DNA of 64,000 bases from Porphyra umbilicalis (lineage: Eukaryota > Rhodophyta > Bangiophyceae > Bangiales > Bangiaceae), in the NCBI GenBank assembly GCA_002049455.2, contig KV918763.1, forward strand, positions 1 through 64,000, given 5' to 3'. This document shows positions 43,790-54,446 of this stretch, piece by piece. The notes under the pieces were generated by a model. That model was not told the origin of the DNA. It ran no database searches and worked only from the letters and a program-made list of their open reading frames with translations. A program made the position numbers and the translations under genes. Positions within the stretch are counted from its first letter, which is position 1. Each line of letters opens with the position of its first letter.

Positions 43790-45660
43790 CTCCGCCGCCG
43801 CCCCCGCCGCCGCCGCCGCCGCCGCCGCCCTAATCGCCGTGGCCAGCGCCACCGTGGTGGCCGCCCCCGATCCCGCCGCCGCCTCCCTCGCCCCCGCCCT
43901 GGTGGCTTCCTCTCTCGGCGGCCCCGCCCCCACCCCCGTTGTCGATGCCGCCCCCGCCCCCGCCCCCGTTTTCGCCGCGGCCCCGCCCCCGTGGTCACCG
44001 CCGCCCCCGCCCCCGTTGTCTCCGCCGCCCCGCCCCCGTTGTCGCCGCCGCCCCCGCCCCCGTCGTAGCCGCCGCCCCCGCCCCCGTCGTCGCCGCCGCC
44101 CCCACCCCCGCCGTCGCCGCCCCCATCGTCGCTGCCCCCACCATCGCGCCCCGCTTCCCCTTGATCGCCACACCCGCCCCGACGGTGGCTGCCGCCGTCC
44201 CCGCCGACGCCACCCCCGCCTCGGCCCCCGCCGTCGCCGACGCCGCATCTGTTTCGTGTTCCCTCCCGCCGTCGCTGTCCTCTTTCTTTTTTTCGTCTGA
44301 TCCTCACCCTAATTTTTCTGCTCTCTCCACTTCTTCTCTCTCTTATGTTGTCAGTTTTGTGCCACATAATGTTTTCCTGTTCGCCGCAGGCATTCGCTCC
44401 GAGAAGCCGTGGGCTGGTGTTGATAAAGTGACCACTCCCCCCTTCGCAGAATGTCGGTCATCGTGGCGGCGGCTTTTATGCGCGTGAGCACGATAAGGCA
44501 GAGGGAGCAAAGACCCGCACGGTAGGAGAGCGCGGGAGGGGGTGGGCGCGAGAAGAAAACCACAACACATATTCGTTCTTTCTTGGCGCAGAGGCGCAAC
44601 TGGCCGATGACACGCACACGAAGCAGAGAGCCGATTGGACTGGGCGGCGATGATGGCCGTGGCGAGGGCTGAGGAGGTGGTATCGATAGATGCGAGCAGA
44701 GAGCATTTTTAACCACTAGAAACAGCAATACCAAAAAAGAATACAGAAAATGGACGGAACGTAAGGTGACTTGTGGCCCGAAAAAAACAGAAGAAAGGGG
44801 ACAGGCGACGGGCGGCGGTGGCAGCAGCAGCGCGCCGACGGGCCCCCCCCGCCGCCCGTGCCCGCCGCCGCCGATGCGGGCGGCGGCGGACATGGGCGCG
44901 GTGCGGCGGCGAGGGGTCTGCAACGGCACCCCCCGCAGCGACGCTTGCCGGCGCTTGCGGCACCTGCCGCCGTGTCGGGCGCAGGGCCGTCTCCCCCGCG
45001 GTGCGGCGGCAGGTGCGACGCGGGTCCGCGCCCGCGGGCGGGGCGGCCGCCGGCGGCCGCACCCACCCAGGGGCGGCGGGCGCGGTCGCGCCTGTTGTCG
45101 CCGTTTCCCCGCCGCCGGCCGCCGGCCGGTCACTCCGCCGACGCGACTGCAGCGGCGGTGGCCGATGGGCTGGCGGTGGAGACGGCGGCGGCAACGGCGC
45201 CAGACGCACCCGCCTCGTCGCCGCCCCCGTCGCCCGCGCCCTGTAACGGCGTGGGTGAGGGCGGGGGAAGCGAGGGTGGAGGCGGGCGTGGAGGGGACGA
45301 GGGCGGCAACGGCGTGGGCGGGGGCGGTGGCGGCAGCGGAGTGGGCTGGGGCGGCGAAAGCGAGTGCGGCCGCGGTGGCGGCGGGGGTGGCGGCCGCGAG
45401 GGCGGGGGAGTGGGCAAGGGCGGCCACGGCGCGGGCGGGGGAGGCCAGGGCGGGGGCGGGCGCGGACAGGGCGGGCGCGGCGGCGGCGACGGCCGGGGCG
45501 GTGAGGGTAGCGGCGGCCACGGCGGGGGCGGGGTCGGCCACGGCGGGGGTGGGGGCGGCGAGGGTGGGGACGTGGGCGGCGAGGACGGGGGCGGGAGCGG
45601 CCATGGCGGGGACGTGGGCGGCGAGGGCGGGGGCGGGGGCGGACCCAGGATTGATCTGCA
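43790..45660. other. GCC- and GGC-rich low-complexity block
   Basis: Two skewed arms, C-rich 43790-44250 and G-rich 45240-45660, flank a more mixed centre. Frames of 250-500 codons occur on both strands (Pro/Arg-, Ala- and Gly-rich), but none has a domain. The G-rich arm repeats GGCGGGGGCGGG-type words and should form quadruplexes. Confidence 0.55.
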
Positions 45661-46084
45661 GTGGCCGATAGCAGATTCTGTGGCCACGAGTGGCCGGCCC
45701 AATTGCACACAACGAAAATGGCGGCGGTACACGAAAAAAATATGATTCTGCCTCCTGAACAGGCCATAGGAATTCTAGATGACGATGGCATTTGCCAGAG
45801 GCGGACGCAGAACGCATACTCAAATGACGCGCGACGGCGGATCGTGCCGATGAAGAAAGAAATCCCCCCAGACAGAAGGCTTTCTTCCTTGCATGAGCAG
45901 AAGGCCTCTGGCGAGGTTTGTCGGCTTCCTGCATCTCGCGTGGAGATCAGCAGAGTGCGACAAGTTTTACCGGGGCACAAATGCGGCACAGTCATTGGCT
46001 CCACATGCAGGAGGTTCTCTTACAGCACGATGTGGGAACGATGCTTCCTGATCGGCGGTGTGTCCATTTTTGGGGGAAGTACCA
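45661..46084. other. No recognisable gene
   Basis: AT-richer spacer between the GC-rich block and the next element. No domain. Confidence 0.35.
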
Positions 46085-46086
46085 TA

Positions 46087-47216
46087 GGGTTGCCCAACTG
46101 GTTTATCATAATTGGTTAAGACTGGTGTACATTGGGTAAAAATCGGACATCGCTTGCTAACTAGGTTCGGATGCAAAATATTGGTTCAACTGGTTGTTTT
46201 TTAAATACGGAACAGTTGCGGTCACGTGACCGGAATTGTCCCAGTTCTTTGGCGTTAAGTGGGGTACGAGTCCCAACTTGATGACGCGTGCACGACCAGA
46301 TCCGACGACTCGTGTCTTCGTCTCTCACACCGGCCCCGTCGCCGGCGCTTCCCGTGCTGCGAGCCCACCATGGCCCGCACACAAGTCGGGCAACCACACC
46401 CCACACGCCCGCACAGGAAAAGGAACGCCACGCACGCATCACGCCGCCGTGCGGGAAGAGTGACGGTGCATGTACCTAGCAGCCTCGCGTAGATCTGGGA
46501 AAGAAAGGAAACCAGGAGGACAAATGCGCATGCCAAGAACACATCATTCACACAGAAGCAAAAGAGAAGGTAACGCCGCGCAGAGGAGACAGATGCTCGT
46601 GTCAGACGCGCTGCACACAGACAGCATCACATGTACTGGCAGCTCGAGCGACGTCCACATATCACCTACAAGCGTATCACCCACAAACACACACGAGCAC
46701 GATTCCATGTATCATACCATGCGGCTGGACGTGATGATGAGGGATGATGCCACAACCCTATGCGGTGCAGTAGACGGATGCCTACAACAAGTCAAAGACC
46801 AGCGTGGGTACAGCACATGGCACCAATGACCAACCGACGTCAGAGCGTTGGGCGGGGGCGCGAGGAGGGAGGTAGACTTGCAACGGGCTCGTTAGGCGTG
46901 GCACCGAGAGCAACAGAGACAACAGAACAGGATAGGATGTGGGGGGGGACGAGTGTGGCGCTTGGGTCGGCGTGGCCTGGGAGAGTGGATTGCCCATGCC
47001 CGGGATGGGCCAACACGGCTGAGATTGCCGTGCGGGCTGTCCGTGCACCTGTCACCTCTTGGGTGGCTGCGACCCACTCGCTGCGGAGCCACAGACACCC
47101 AGTCTCATTTGTGGCTGGCGCTCGCCCTTGTCCAACTAACTAGTTTAAAAACTGGTTATTGGCTACCGAACACGTCGGATAAACTGATTCGGCCGCGCGA
47201 ACCAATTGGGCAACCC
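46087..47216. mobile_element. 1.13-kb TA-flanked element, GGGTTGC terminal family
   Basis: The left end GGGTTGCCCAACTGGTT (46087) and the right end AACCAATTGGGCAACCC (to 47216) are inverted and each is bordered by TA (46085-46086, 47217-47218). No transposase frame inside. Subterminal (A/T)ACTGGTTA words repeat at both ends. The interior is unrelated unique DNA. Confidence 0.68.
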
Positions 47217-47524
47217 TAACCTAGAGGCCATACAAGCTATTTTGGCCTCTGCTCCCAGAAATATCTTGTATCGGCTCTTTTGCCCGGAATTTGAACTGCT
47301 GTGCAAGTCACGTACCTGAGCACGGTGGTTTCTGCCAACCGTCGTTTACCCGAGATGCTCCACCATTTTCTGGTCGGCCCACGGTGCTCGTCTACGTATA
47401 TGGTTATCATGTTCTCTGAAAGAAGATGTTCGAGTGCTGTCTGCCGTTGATGACGTGGTCGTGGTATGCCGAAGACCATTGGTACATGGCAACCTTGACA
47501 GATCATATCCACGAATGGCGGCTT

Positions 47525-47640
47525 TGGAATGACGGCCGGTCAAATCTGCGGCCCTGATGCGCAGACAGCGTTGCTGTCGCTGCCACTGAACCCGGGTGCC
47601 CGGTGGTCGATAGACGACGCGCCGTGGAGCCACGCAAGTA
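47525..47640. repeat. Dispersed copy of the 40.2-41.1 kb repeat
   Basis: CGGTCAAATCTGCGGCCCTGATGCGC..., GGTGCCCGGTGGTCGATAGACGACG and GCCGTGGAGCCACGCA align with the tandem units at 40.2-41.1 kb. Confidence 0.5.
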
Positions 47641-48203
47641 TTTTATTGGCGACGGGAGGGCCGTTTGTGTGTCGCCCAGAAAGTGTGGTTGTCTCCTGTG
47701 CTACTCTGAAATTTGCATGCAATTGCCACCGCACGTTTTTCCGTGCGGCCCTTGAGCGCCACATAGTGTGTTCCAGATGGCAATACAGAGTCTTTCACGG
47801 CTGTGGAGCGGCTACGTCTTTGCTGCTGCATCTGTTGGTACCAGATTCGTCCTCAACCGAAATGCATGCAGTCCTGGCAGCGCATGTCGGTTCATCATCA
47901 CAGCTTGTCCGACGTGTTCCCATTGTGACAGATTTCCGCAATCTCGTCACCTCCAAAGTGTGACGCGTGCGCAGTCGCGGCGCCGGGAAGGGGCGCTCTG
48001 GACTGTGTTCCGAAGTCTTGGAATGGTGGAATCTTCCTTCAGTGATTGGATGAAATTTTGGCACGATCGACTGGCACGTTGGGCAAGCGTGCCAACAGGC
48101 CCCAGAACCATGCACACACATATTTTTTTCCTTTGAACTCACCCAAACAGGGAGCGATGAAAGGGCGAATATATGTTGCATATCCGGCGAAACAATTCAA
48201 AAG
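47641..48203. other. No recognisable gene
   Basis: A short word ATGTGTGTGCATGGT (minus strand, about 48110-48125) recurs on the plus strand near 51508-51522 with similar following bases, hinting at a shared repeat. No coding support. Confidence 0.3.
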
Positions 48204-48584
48204 TCACAAGAGCTTTTCGTCGATAGCAAACAAGATTGGTCCTACATGGGCATCTGGATCGTTCAGCATTACTTTTCCACCACATTCTTCTAGTGATCGT
48301 AAGTCGAGCTCCTGTGCGTCAGGCTCATGTTTTCTGCTCGTACCAGGCTGCAGGACAGCAACCCCCATTCGAATTTTCGTCCACCGCTTCATTTGTGCAC
48401 GCGATACTGGCATGAGCCGTAGGCTGTCGAACATGGCGCTGTCGTCAATGTGGAACTCTCTGTGTACCATCATCGTCAAAGTGACAGGCTTCGTCACTTC
48501 TTCTCTAACACGCAGACTAGGTGATCGTATGCGCTCTTTTCCCACGCAGTCAGTCGTGTCAGCATTTTTGTGTGTTTCTTTCAT
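48204..48584 (-). CDS. Weak candidate ORF, unknown
   Basis: 126 codons from ATG 48584 in AT-richer DNA. The charged, balanced composition (VREEVTKPVTLTMMVHREFH; MRMGVAVLQPGTSRKHEP-like stretches) is unlike the chance GC-rich frames, but I recognise no family. An overlapping plus frame of 198 codons is a competitor. Low certainty. Confidence 0.2.
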   Translation of the reverse strand: MKETHKNADTTDCVGKERIRSPSLRVREEVTKPVTLTMMVHREFHIDDSAMFDSLRLMPVSRAQMKRWTKIRMGVAVLQPGTSRKHEPDAQELDLRSLEECGGKVMLNDPDAHVGPILFAIDEKLL

Positions 48585-48667
48585 GTGGTTACGTCAAGCG
48601 CTGACGTGGGGGGCTATGAACTTTGCAAAAGATTTTAACTAAAATATCTGGAGTTTGCTTCGCAGTA

Positions 48668-49045
48668 GGGTTGCTCAGAACGCCCAGGGCGTCGTTAAGG
48701 GCGTCGTTAAGGGCGTCACCAGGGCGTCATTTGGGCGTCGTGCGCCCCTAACGCCCCAACTCAAAAGGGCGTCAGCAAGGCGTCGCGAAGAGAAAGTGTT
48801 CAGGGGGGTCTACATGATTCAGCAGGTGGCGGCTGTGCACCTTGGTTGGGGACTGGCACCCAGTCTTGATACAAACATTACATATGAGAGCATAGTATGG
48901 GTGCCACTTGACTTATATTGCGAGTATTGAGGGTGCTACTTGGGGCTTCGCGAGGGCGTTTTGGCTGCCTAATGGGGCGTCAGTAAGGCGTCTTATCCGT
49001 CGCGCGCCCCGGTCGCCCCCGAAATAGGGGCGTCGTGTGCAACCC
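48668..49045. mobile_element. 378-bp MITE, GGGTTGC family
   Basis: The left end TAGGGTTGC (48666) and the right end GCAACCCTA (to 49047) are inverted around a TA duplication. Subterminal GGGCGTC words are repeated at least six times on the left and three on the right. It shares its terminal word with the 46.1-kb element, so both may be mobilised by the same transposase. Confidence 0.65.
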
Positions 49046-49059
49046 TAATCGATGCCCCC

Positions 49060-49640
49060 AACCGAGAGGGTCACCAACAAGTGGGGGCCACGGCCGTCGC
49101 GGCGCGGGCGCTCCGCCGACGACAGCGACGCGGCCGTCGCCGCGCACCACGCTGCGTCGCTACTCGAGCGGCGGCTGGGGCCGGCCGAGGCGGGGGCTTT
49201 GAGCGCGCGACCGCCGCGTCGCGGTGGCGGCGGCGGAGGGCGGCGGCGCTGCGGCCGAAGCGCGGCGAGCGCTGCCGCGAAGCGCAGCCGCCGCCCGTGC
49301 CGCCGGCCGACGCGCAACTGCCGGAGCCGCCCGGCCCGTTGCCCTCGCACCGGTCCCCACCGTCTGGCGGGGGGGCGCCCCCCGCTGCCACCTCCGTGGC
49401 CGTCGCGGGGTGCCGCGGACCCCCGGCGGCATCCCACCGGCCTCCGCTGCCAGCCGCGGCGGTGGTGCTTCGCGTCGGCGGTGGTGGCGGCGGCGCTGAC
49501 GGCCGCCGCTCCGACGGGCGGCCGTCGGCAGCCGAAAAGGCGGGCGCGCCGGTCGTCCACAGCATCGGCGCCACGGCTGGCGCGGAAGGGGGGGGCGGCA
49601 GGCCCGCCAAAAGCCGCCTATACTCGCCCGTCCGCGCCGC
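49060..49640. other. GC-rich low-complexity block
   Basis: GCC/GGC-rich, open in most frames of both strands, no domain. Confidence 0.5.
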
Positions 49641-50053
49641 CCAAACTGCCACCTCGAGCACAGAGTGGGCGCCGGCGTCGAGTCACAGCGTGTCCACACT
49701 CTGTGGAGGGCCTAGGGGATGTTTATGTAGGTCCACACGGAAGGCTGGCCTGCAGACTGGTAGGGTGTAGTGGGGAGGTGGCGGTAGTTTTGGCTGCTGT
49801 GACCTTCGGAGGGCAAAAAAGACATGAAGCATTTTTACGCTTTGTGACTCAAAAGGCCGGTCATAGCAGCGTCCTCGTTGTTCTCGGCGACAGGGGCATC
49901 AACGTAGACGCGTTCCAGAATCGACACCCGAAGAAGCGTCTCGTGCCCACTCCAGCAGTGCCGGCAATCAGTCCTCATTGATAACGAAGACAAGAGAATG
50001 AAGCACACAATTTATATAGTAGCCCCTCTGGATCATGGGGGTGATCATGGCCC
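49641..50053. other. No recognisable gene
   Basis: Short spacer between GC-rich DNA and a MITE. Confidence 0.35.
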
Positions 50054-50055
50054 TA

Positions 50056-50683
50056 TGGTGCGTGTCCCAAAAATGAGACATGCGCGTTTTCTGAAGGACT
50101 GACACATCACTGCACGGGGGCAGGTGGGGTGGGGTACGAGAAAATTCTCGACTGGCCTCCATGGAAAGAGCCTCTCCCGACGCGTTCTTGGCTGACAACT
50201 CCTTAGTACCCGCCTGTGGGCACTGTTCTGTGGACCTCTCAGATAGCCCCGATCTTGGAGCCAGTCTTTTTCAGGTTCTTGGGGTTACAGGTTTGCAACG
50301 CCAAAGCTCATGTGCTAACTGGAGCTTCGATGAGGGGTGTCCCAAATCGTGTTTTCTTCACAGGGGGCTACATGGGGGTCTTTTTCACGTTTTTATTGGT
50401 AAGGTCGTGCCCTTTTCTTCGTGCACGAACTGTCAGCACATGCCTGCTCTAGTATCCGTGCATTTGATTGGGGCGCGTGGTCGTCACCTGTCGAAGCTGC
50501 AATGAATGACACTATACCCCATGACACGTCAGGAGGTGCCGCCTCCGCTAACACTGTCAGGGGCCGTTCTGGAACCACAGTGGGACCGAGTGGGTCACAT
50601 TACATTATCGGACCGTTGCAGAAGGCCAGTGGGCCGAGAAAAAAAGAAAAAACCGCGATGTCTCATTTTTGGGACACGCACCA
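50056..50683. mobile_element. 628-bp TA-flanked MITE (single-unit form)
   Basis: Ends TGGTGCGTGTCCCAAAAATG and its complement, each next to TA (50054-50055, 50684-50685). It is nearly identical along its length to the segments of the 2703-3890 element and shows the undivided structure: one left half, one right half. Short plus frames in both copies are shared only because the DNA is conserved. There is no transposase. Confidence 0.78.
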
Positions 50684-51659
50684 TAACAAGTACAGCTTGT
50701 TTCCCAGAAACACTAACGACGCTGACACGCCAGTCTCGTCCGGTCGACGGCAGTTCTCTGCGTTAGGCGAGGTTCCGAGCACAAAGGGCCCAGAAAACAC
50801 CAGAGCCAACGACGAAGAAAGGGGGGGGTCGCAGTGCAAAAAAGAACGAGTGCGACCTTGCTCTGTGAAAAAGAAATATTGGCCTTCGGCAGGGACGACT
50901 TTCTGTTGCTAGTGCTGTCTCTGAGCAACAACAAGCAGGGCGTACTCAAGCAAAGAATGCGGAAATAAATTAGCCTGGGGGAGCTGAGGGGAACAGCTGG
51001 TCGAGGGGTATGAGCTGCGGCTAAATGGTGCGAGGGAGTGGTGGTTTTAGAAGCAGTCGTGACGTCGCGATTGTCATCATCGCAGGGCAGGGGATACCGA
51101 CTGGTTGGTTGAGGACTTCAGGACGGTCGCGGGGGGGGGGAGGTGGGTCGACGTTGAGGTCTTTGCTCAGCATTCTTCAGAATAGGCGGATTCCGCAATC
51201 GAGAAGACCAGAAACAGGGATGACCCATTTGAAAAGAATGGAAATAAATTGAGAAAGAGTCGGCACCAGCGATTCTGGGCAGCAGAGAGTGGGGACAACC
51301 GGATGCGGACTCATGAAAATATGAAAAGAGATGTGCCACTTCTGAGCCCAATATGGGGCGAATATTGGATGGCTCACATCGCTTGCCCATGGGACGTGCA
51401 TGTCCTATCGTTATCTTGATGGCTGAGAGGCGTTCTCAGGAGCGACGACAGCCTATCGTTATTTCTCGCGGAGATAACGACACGCTGAGAATCGCTCTCA
51501 CATCCGGCAATATGTGTGTGCATGGTCCGCGGGCCTGCCAACAGGCCCATAGGGCCTGGAACGGCCATGGAACGGCGTCCAATGTAGCCCGTGCAGGCCG
51601 ATGACCCCAACGTGCCGAGAGATTGCAGGGTTTCCTCTCTAACATGACGGCCGTTAGCG
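50684..51659. other. No recognisable gene
   Basis: Mixed composition, short frames only. Near 51406-51490 the words CTATCGTTAT and GAGATAACGA form partial inverted repeats. Confidence 0.35.
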
Positions 51660-54110
51660 GCGGCAGGCGTGGTGACCGCCACCACGCTGCTGCTGCAGCT
51701 TGTTGCACTCGGTCGGCGGTGGGGTAGGCGCCCCCGCCATCCGCGCTGCTGCGCGGTCTGACGCGGCGGTCATGGGCGCCGCCACTGCCGCCGCCGCCGC
51801 CTGCCCGACACGCACGTCTGCGGCGGGGGTTGCTCCAAATGCTCGCCGCCGCCCACTGCCGGGGCGCAGCCGCCGCGGGTGCGGCGCTTCTCCCCCCCCC
51901 GCACCCGCCGCTGGCTGTGCGGCGCCCCCTTCCCCCCCCCGGCGTTCCCTCTGCCGTCCCGCCACAATGCCGCCGCCACCACCGCCGCCGCCGCCCCCGC
52001 CGCTGCCACCGCCGCCACCAACATGCCCGCCGCCTCGCCGCCGCCCGACGGGTGGGCCGACTAACTGCACGGCGCGCTCACCGCCACGCCAGTGGTGCTG
52101 CCGGCAGTGCTCGTGGCGGTCGCCGCCGCCGCGGCCGTAGTGGTCGCCGCCGTGGCAGCGGCAGAGGGGTAGGCGACAATGGACGCTGCGTCGACTCGCG
52201 CGTGGCCGTCCGCGCGACGCGGGTAACGACCGTCGCGCTGACGTGGTGCGCTCGAGACGGTGGGGCGGGCGTCGGCGCTGGGGGGCGGCGCGGCGCCGGC
52301 CCTTTCCCCGGCGCGGCTGTGGACGGTGGTACCCGTCATTGTCGGTTCTACCCATCCTGACGGGCGCCGCCCGTGGCGCTCTCCGCCCCCCCCCCCCCTC
52401 CCGCCCCTGCTGGCGACACTGTTGCTGGCCGTCGTCTGGGCGGCGCCCCAAGCCGTCGCCCCGACTTTGGCTAATAACGTCTGCGTGGCACTCGCCAGCA
52501 TGACTATCGGCCGCGCCTGCTGCGCTGCCGCTTTGCCTCCTGCCGCTGCGAGCGCCGGCGCGTGCTGCATGCGGCGTAGTTGTCCGCGGCGGTAGCCGGG
52601 CCGGCCGCCGTCGAGAGCGTCAGCGGCGTTGGGAGGGGGGGGGGTGGGGGGGATATGGGACGACGCCCTGCGCCTGGTCGCCACCGATGTGGAGGGGGAG
52701 GCGGAGCTGGCACGCGTGTGGTGCTGCGCCAATGCGTCGGCCGCCGAGCGGCCAAGAGTATGAGTGTTCCTCGGCTCGGGGCCCAGCCACGGGAGCTGCG
52801 CCGGCGGCTGGGGGTGGGAGCAGGGCGGCACCACCGTCGCCAGCCGACACTGACGCAATTGCTGTTGTGCCGCTAGAAGGCAGTGTCGCCGCCGTCGCCC
52901 GCGCTGGCAGTTGTGACACAGCGGTGGGGGTGGCGTTTGTCTTTCCCTTGGCCCACTTCTGCGTACGGCGGCCGCTGTTCGGCGGCTTGGCCGCCGCCTC
53001 CGCGGGCACCCATTCTGGCAGCGCCCTGCGAGCGTGGATGCTCGCTTCCATCCTGGCGTTGGCGGCGTCGCTCGGCGGCGGGTCCGAAGCAGCCCCCGTC
53101 TCGATGCACGGTCGCAGAACAGCTGATCGGTGGCCGCCTCCTTCCCAACACCGCCACGGCGCGGGACGTCGACCGCCGGCGCTACTGACGCCCGTAGTTA
53201 TCAGTGACGCAGCTGGCCGGGGGGGTGGGCGGCGCTGTCGGTACCGCTGGCTGTTGCCATCTTTGTGCCTGCCCACGTCCGCCACTTTCCCCACCCCCAC
53301 GCCACAGACGAGGCCCTGTGCACCCCCGCGCGTTACCCCCGCCCCACCCTCTTGCTCCGCCGATGGCAACGCTTTCCCGGGCACAGCAGTTGCGTCTGCC
53401 CCTGCTCCGTGCGACGGGAACGGCTGACGGTAGCGTCGGGCGGCTGCGGCTGCGCGGCGCCCGCTCTCGCTGCGGCGGCCCGTCGGCGGCCGCCGCGGCG
53501 GCAGAGGGCACGGCTGCTTCTCCCGCTTCCCTTTCTGCGCGGCCGTCGGTCGGCCGGCGCGCGTATTCCCCTCACCCCCCCCCCGCCGTGTCCCCCACCC
53601 CCAGCGCCGAGAGCGGCGGCCGCTCGGCGACCGTGCGATTTGGGTGGGCGCCGGCGTCATCGCCGCGGCCGCCACCGCCGTGGCCGCGGCGCTGCGCCCG
53701 CGTCGACGGGGCACGGCGACGGTCCGCCCATAGAGCAGCGCGGCGGCGAGGGTCGGCGCTCCGCCGTAGCGGCCGCGACGGCTCTGCCCGCGCCGCCGAC
53801 GAGAGGCGGCCGCGGCGCCGCCGCGGCGATCGTTGGCGGCGGGTGCACCCACCCCCCCGCCCGTGACTGGCGACAGGCGGACGCGTGGGGCGACAGCACT
53901 GAGCGGCGGCGTCATCACCGCTGCTGTCGAGGTCGCGGCAGCGGTAGCGCCGCTGCCGCCAGCAACGGGTGGCGGAGCTGCCGGCGGCCGTGCGATAGAC
54001 TGCGGCTGTGGCGGCGGTGGCGGTCGGCGGCATTGCCCGTGCGCGCGACGCGCAGGCTGCAGTGGCGGCTTGGCTGGAGGGGGAGGGTCCTGGTGAGTCT
54101 GGCAGGGGGG
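51660..54110. other. GC-rich low-complexity block
   Basis: 2.4 kb of GCC/GGC-rich DNA. The longest frame (432 codons, minus, 53918-52620) contains one stretch with ordinary composition, ARMEASIHARRALPEWVPA, near 53000. This could be a relic exon, but no domain or splice pair supports it. Confidence 0.45.
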
Positions 54111-54446
54111 GGGGTCTTGGGGGAGTCTTGCGGGAGGATGCTTGCGCGATCTAGGCAGTGGCTCATCCGCATGGTGTGGTCTGTGTTTTTTCTTGCTTTG
54201 CCTTTTGCTCCTCCATGGCGCTTTGCGTTCCCAGCCTTATGGAGTGGCCCGCCCGGAGGCTGCTCGCTGCGCTCTGCGCCCTTTTTATTTATTTTTACTT
54301 CCGGGTAGGGACGCGGGAAAGGGAGAGCACGGAATGATGATGCAGCACGGATGAGCAGTGTGGATCGCGCCTCTCTTCAGAGAAGAACTCGGCGACAGCC
54401 TCGATACCACCAAAGAAGGCCTGCGACCTCACGCAACGGCATTCCC

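Noticed and set aside
43536..44300. 254-codon plus frame with regular five-residue repeats
   Set aside because: It is a direct product of the 15-bp minisatellite, which gives a regular repeat in every frame.
44351..45934. 527-codon minus open frame and competing 300-codon plus frames
   Set aside because: All frames are open because GCC/GGC repeats lack stops. The peptides are low complexity, overlap on both strands and have no domain.
52061..53918. Two long minus frames in the 51.7-54.1 kb block as genes
   Set aside because: Mostly Ala/Arg/Gly low complexity with equally long plus frames. Only one 20-codon stretch looks ordinary.
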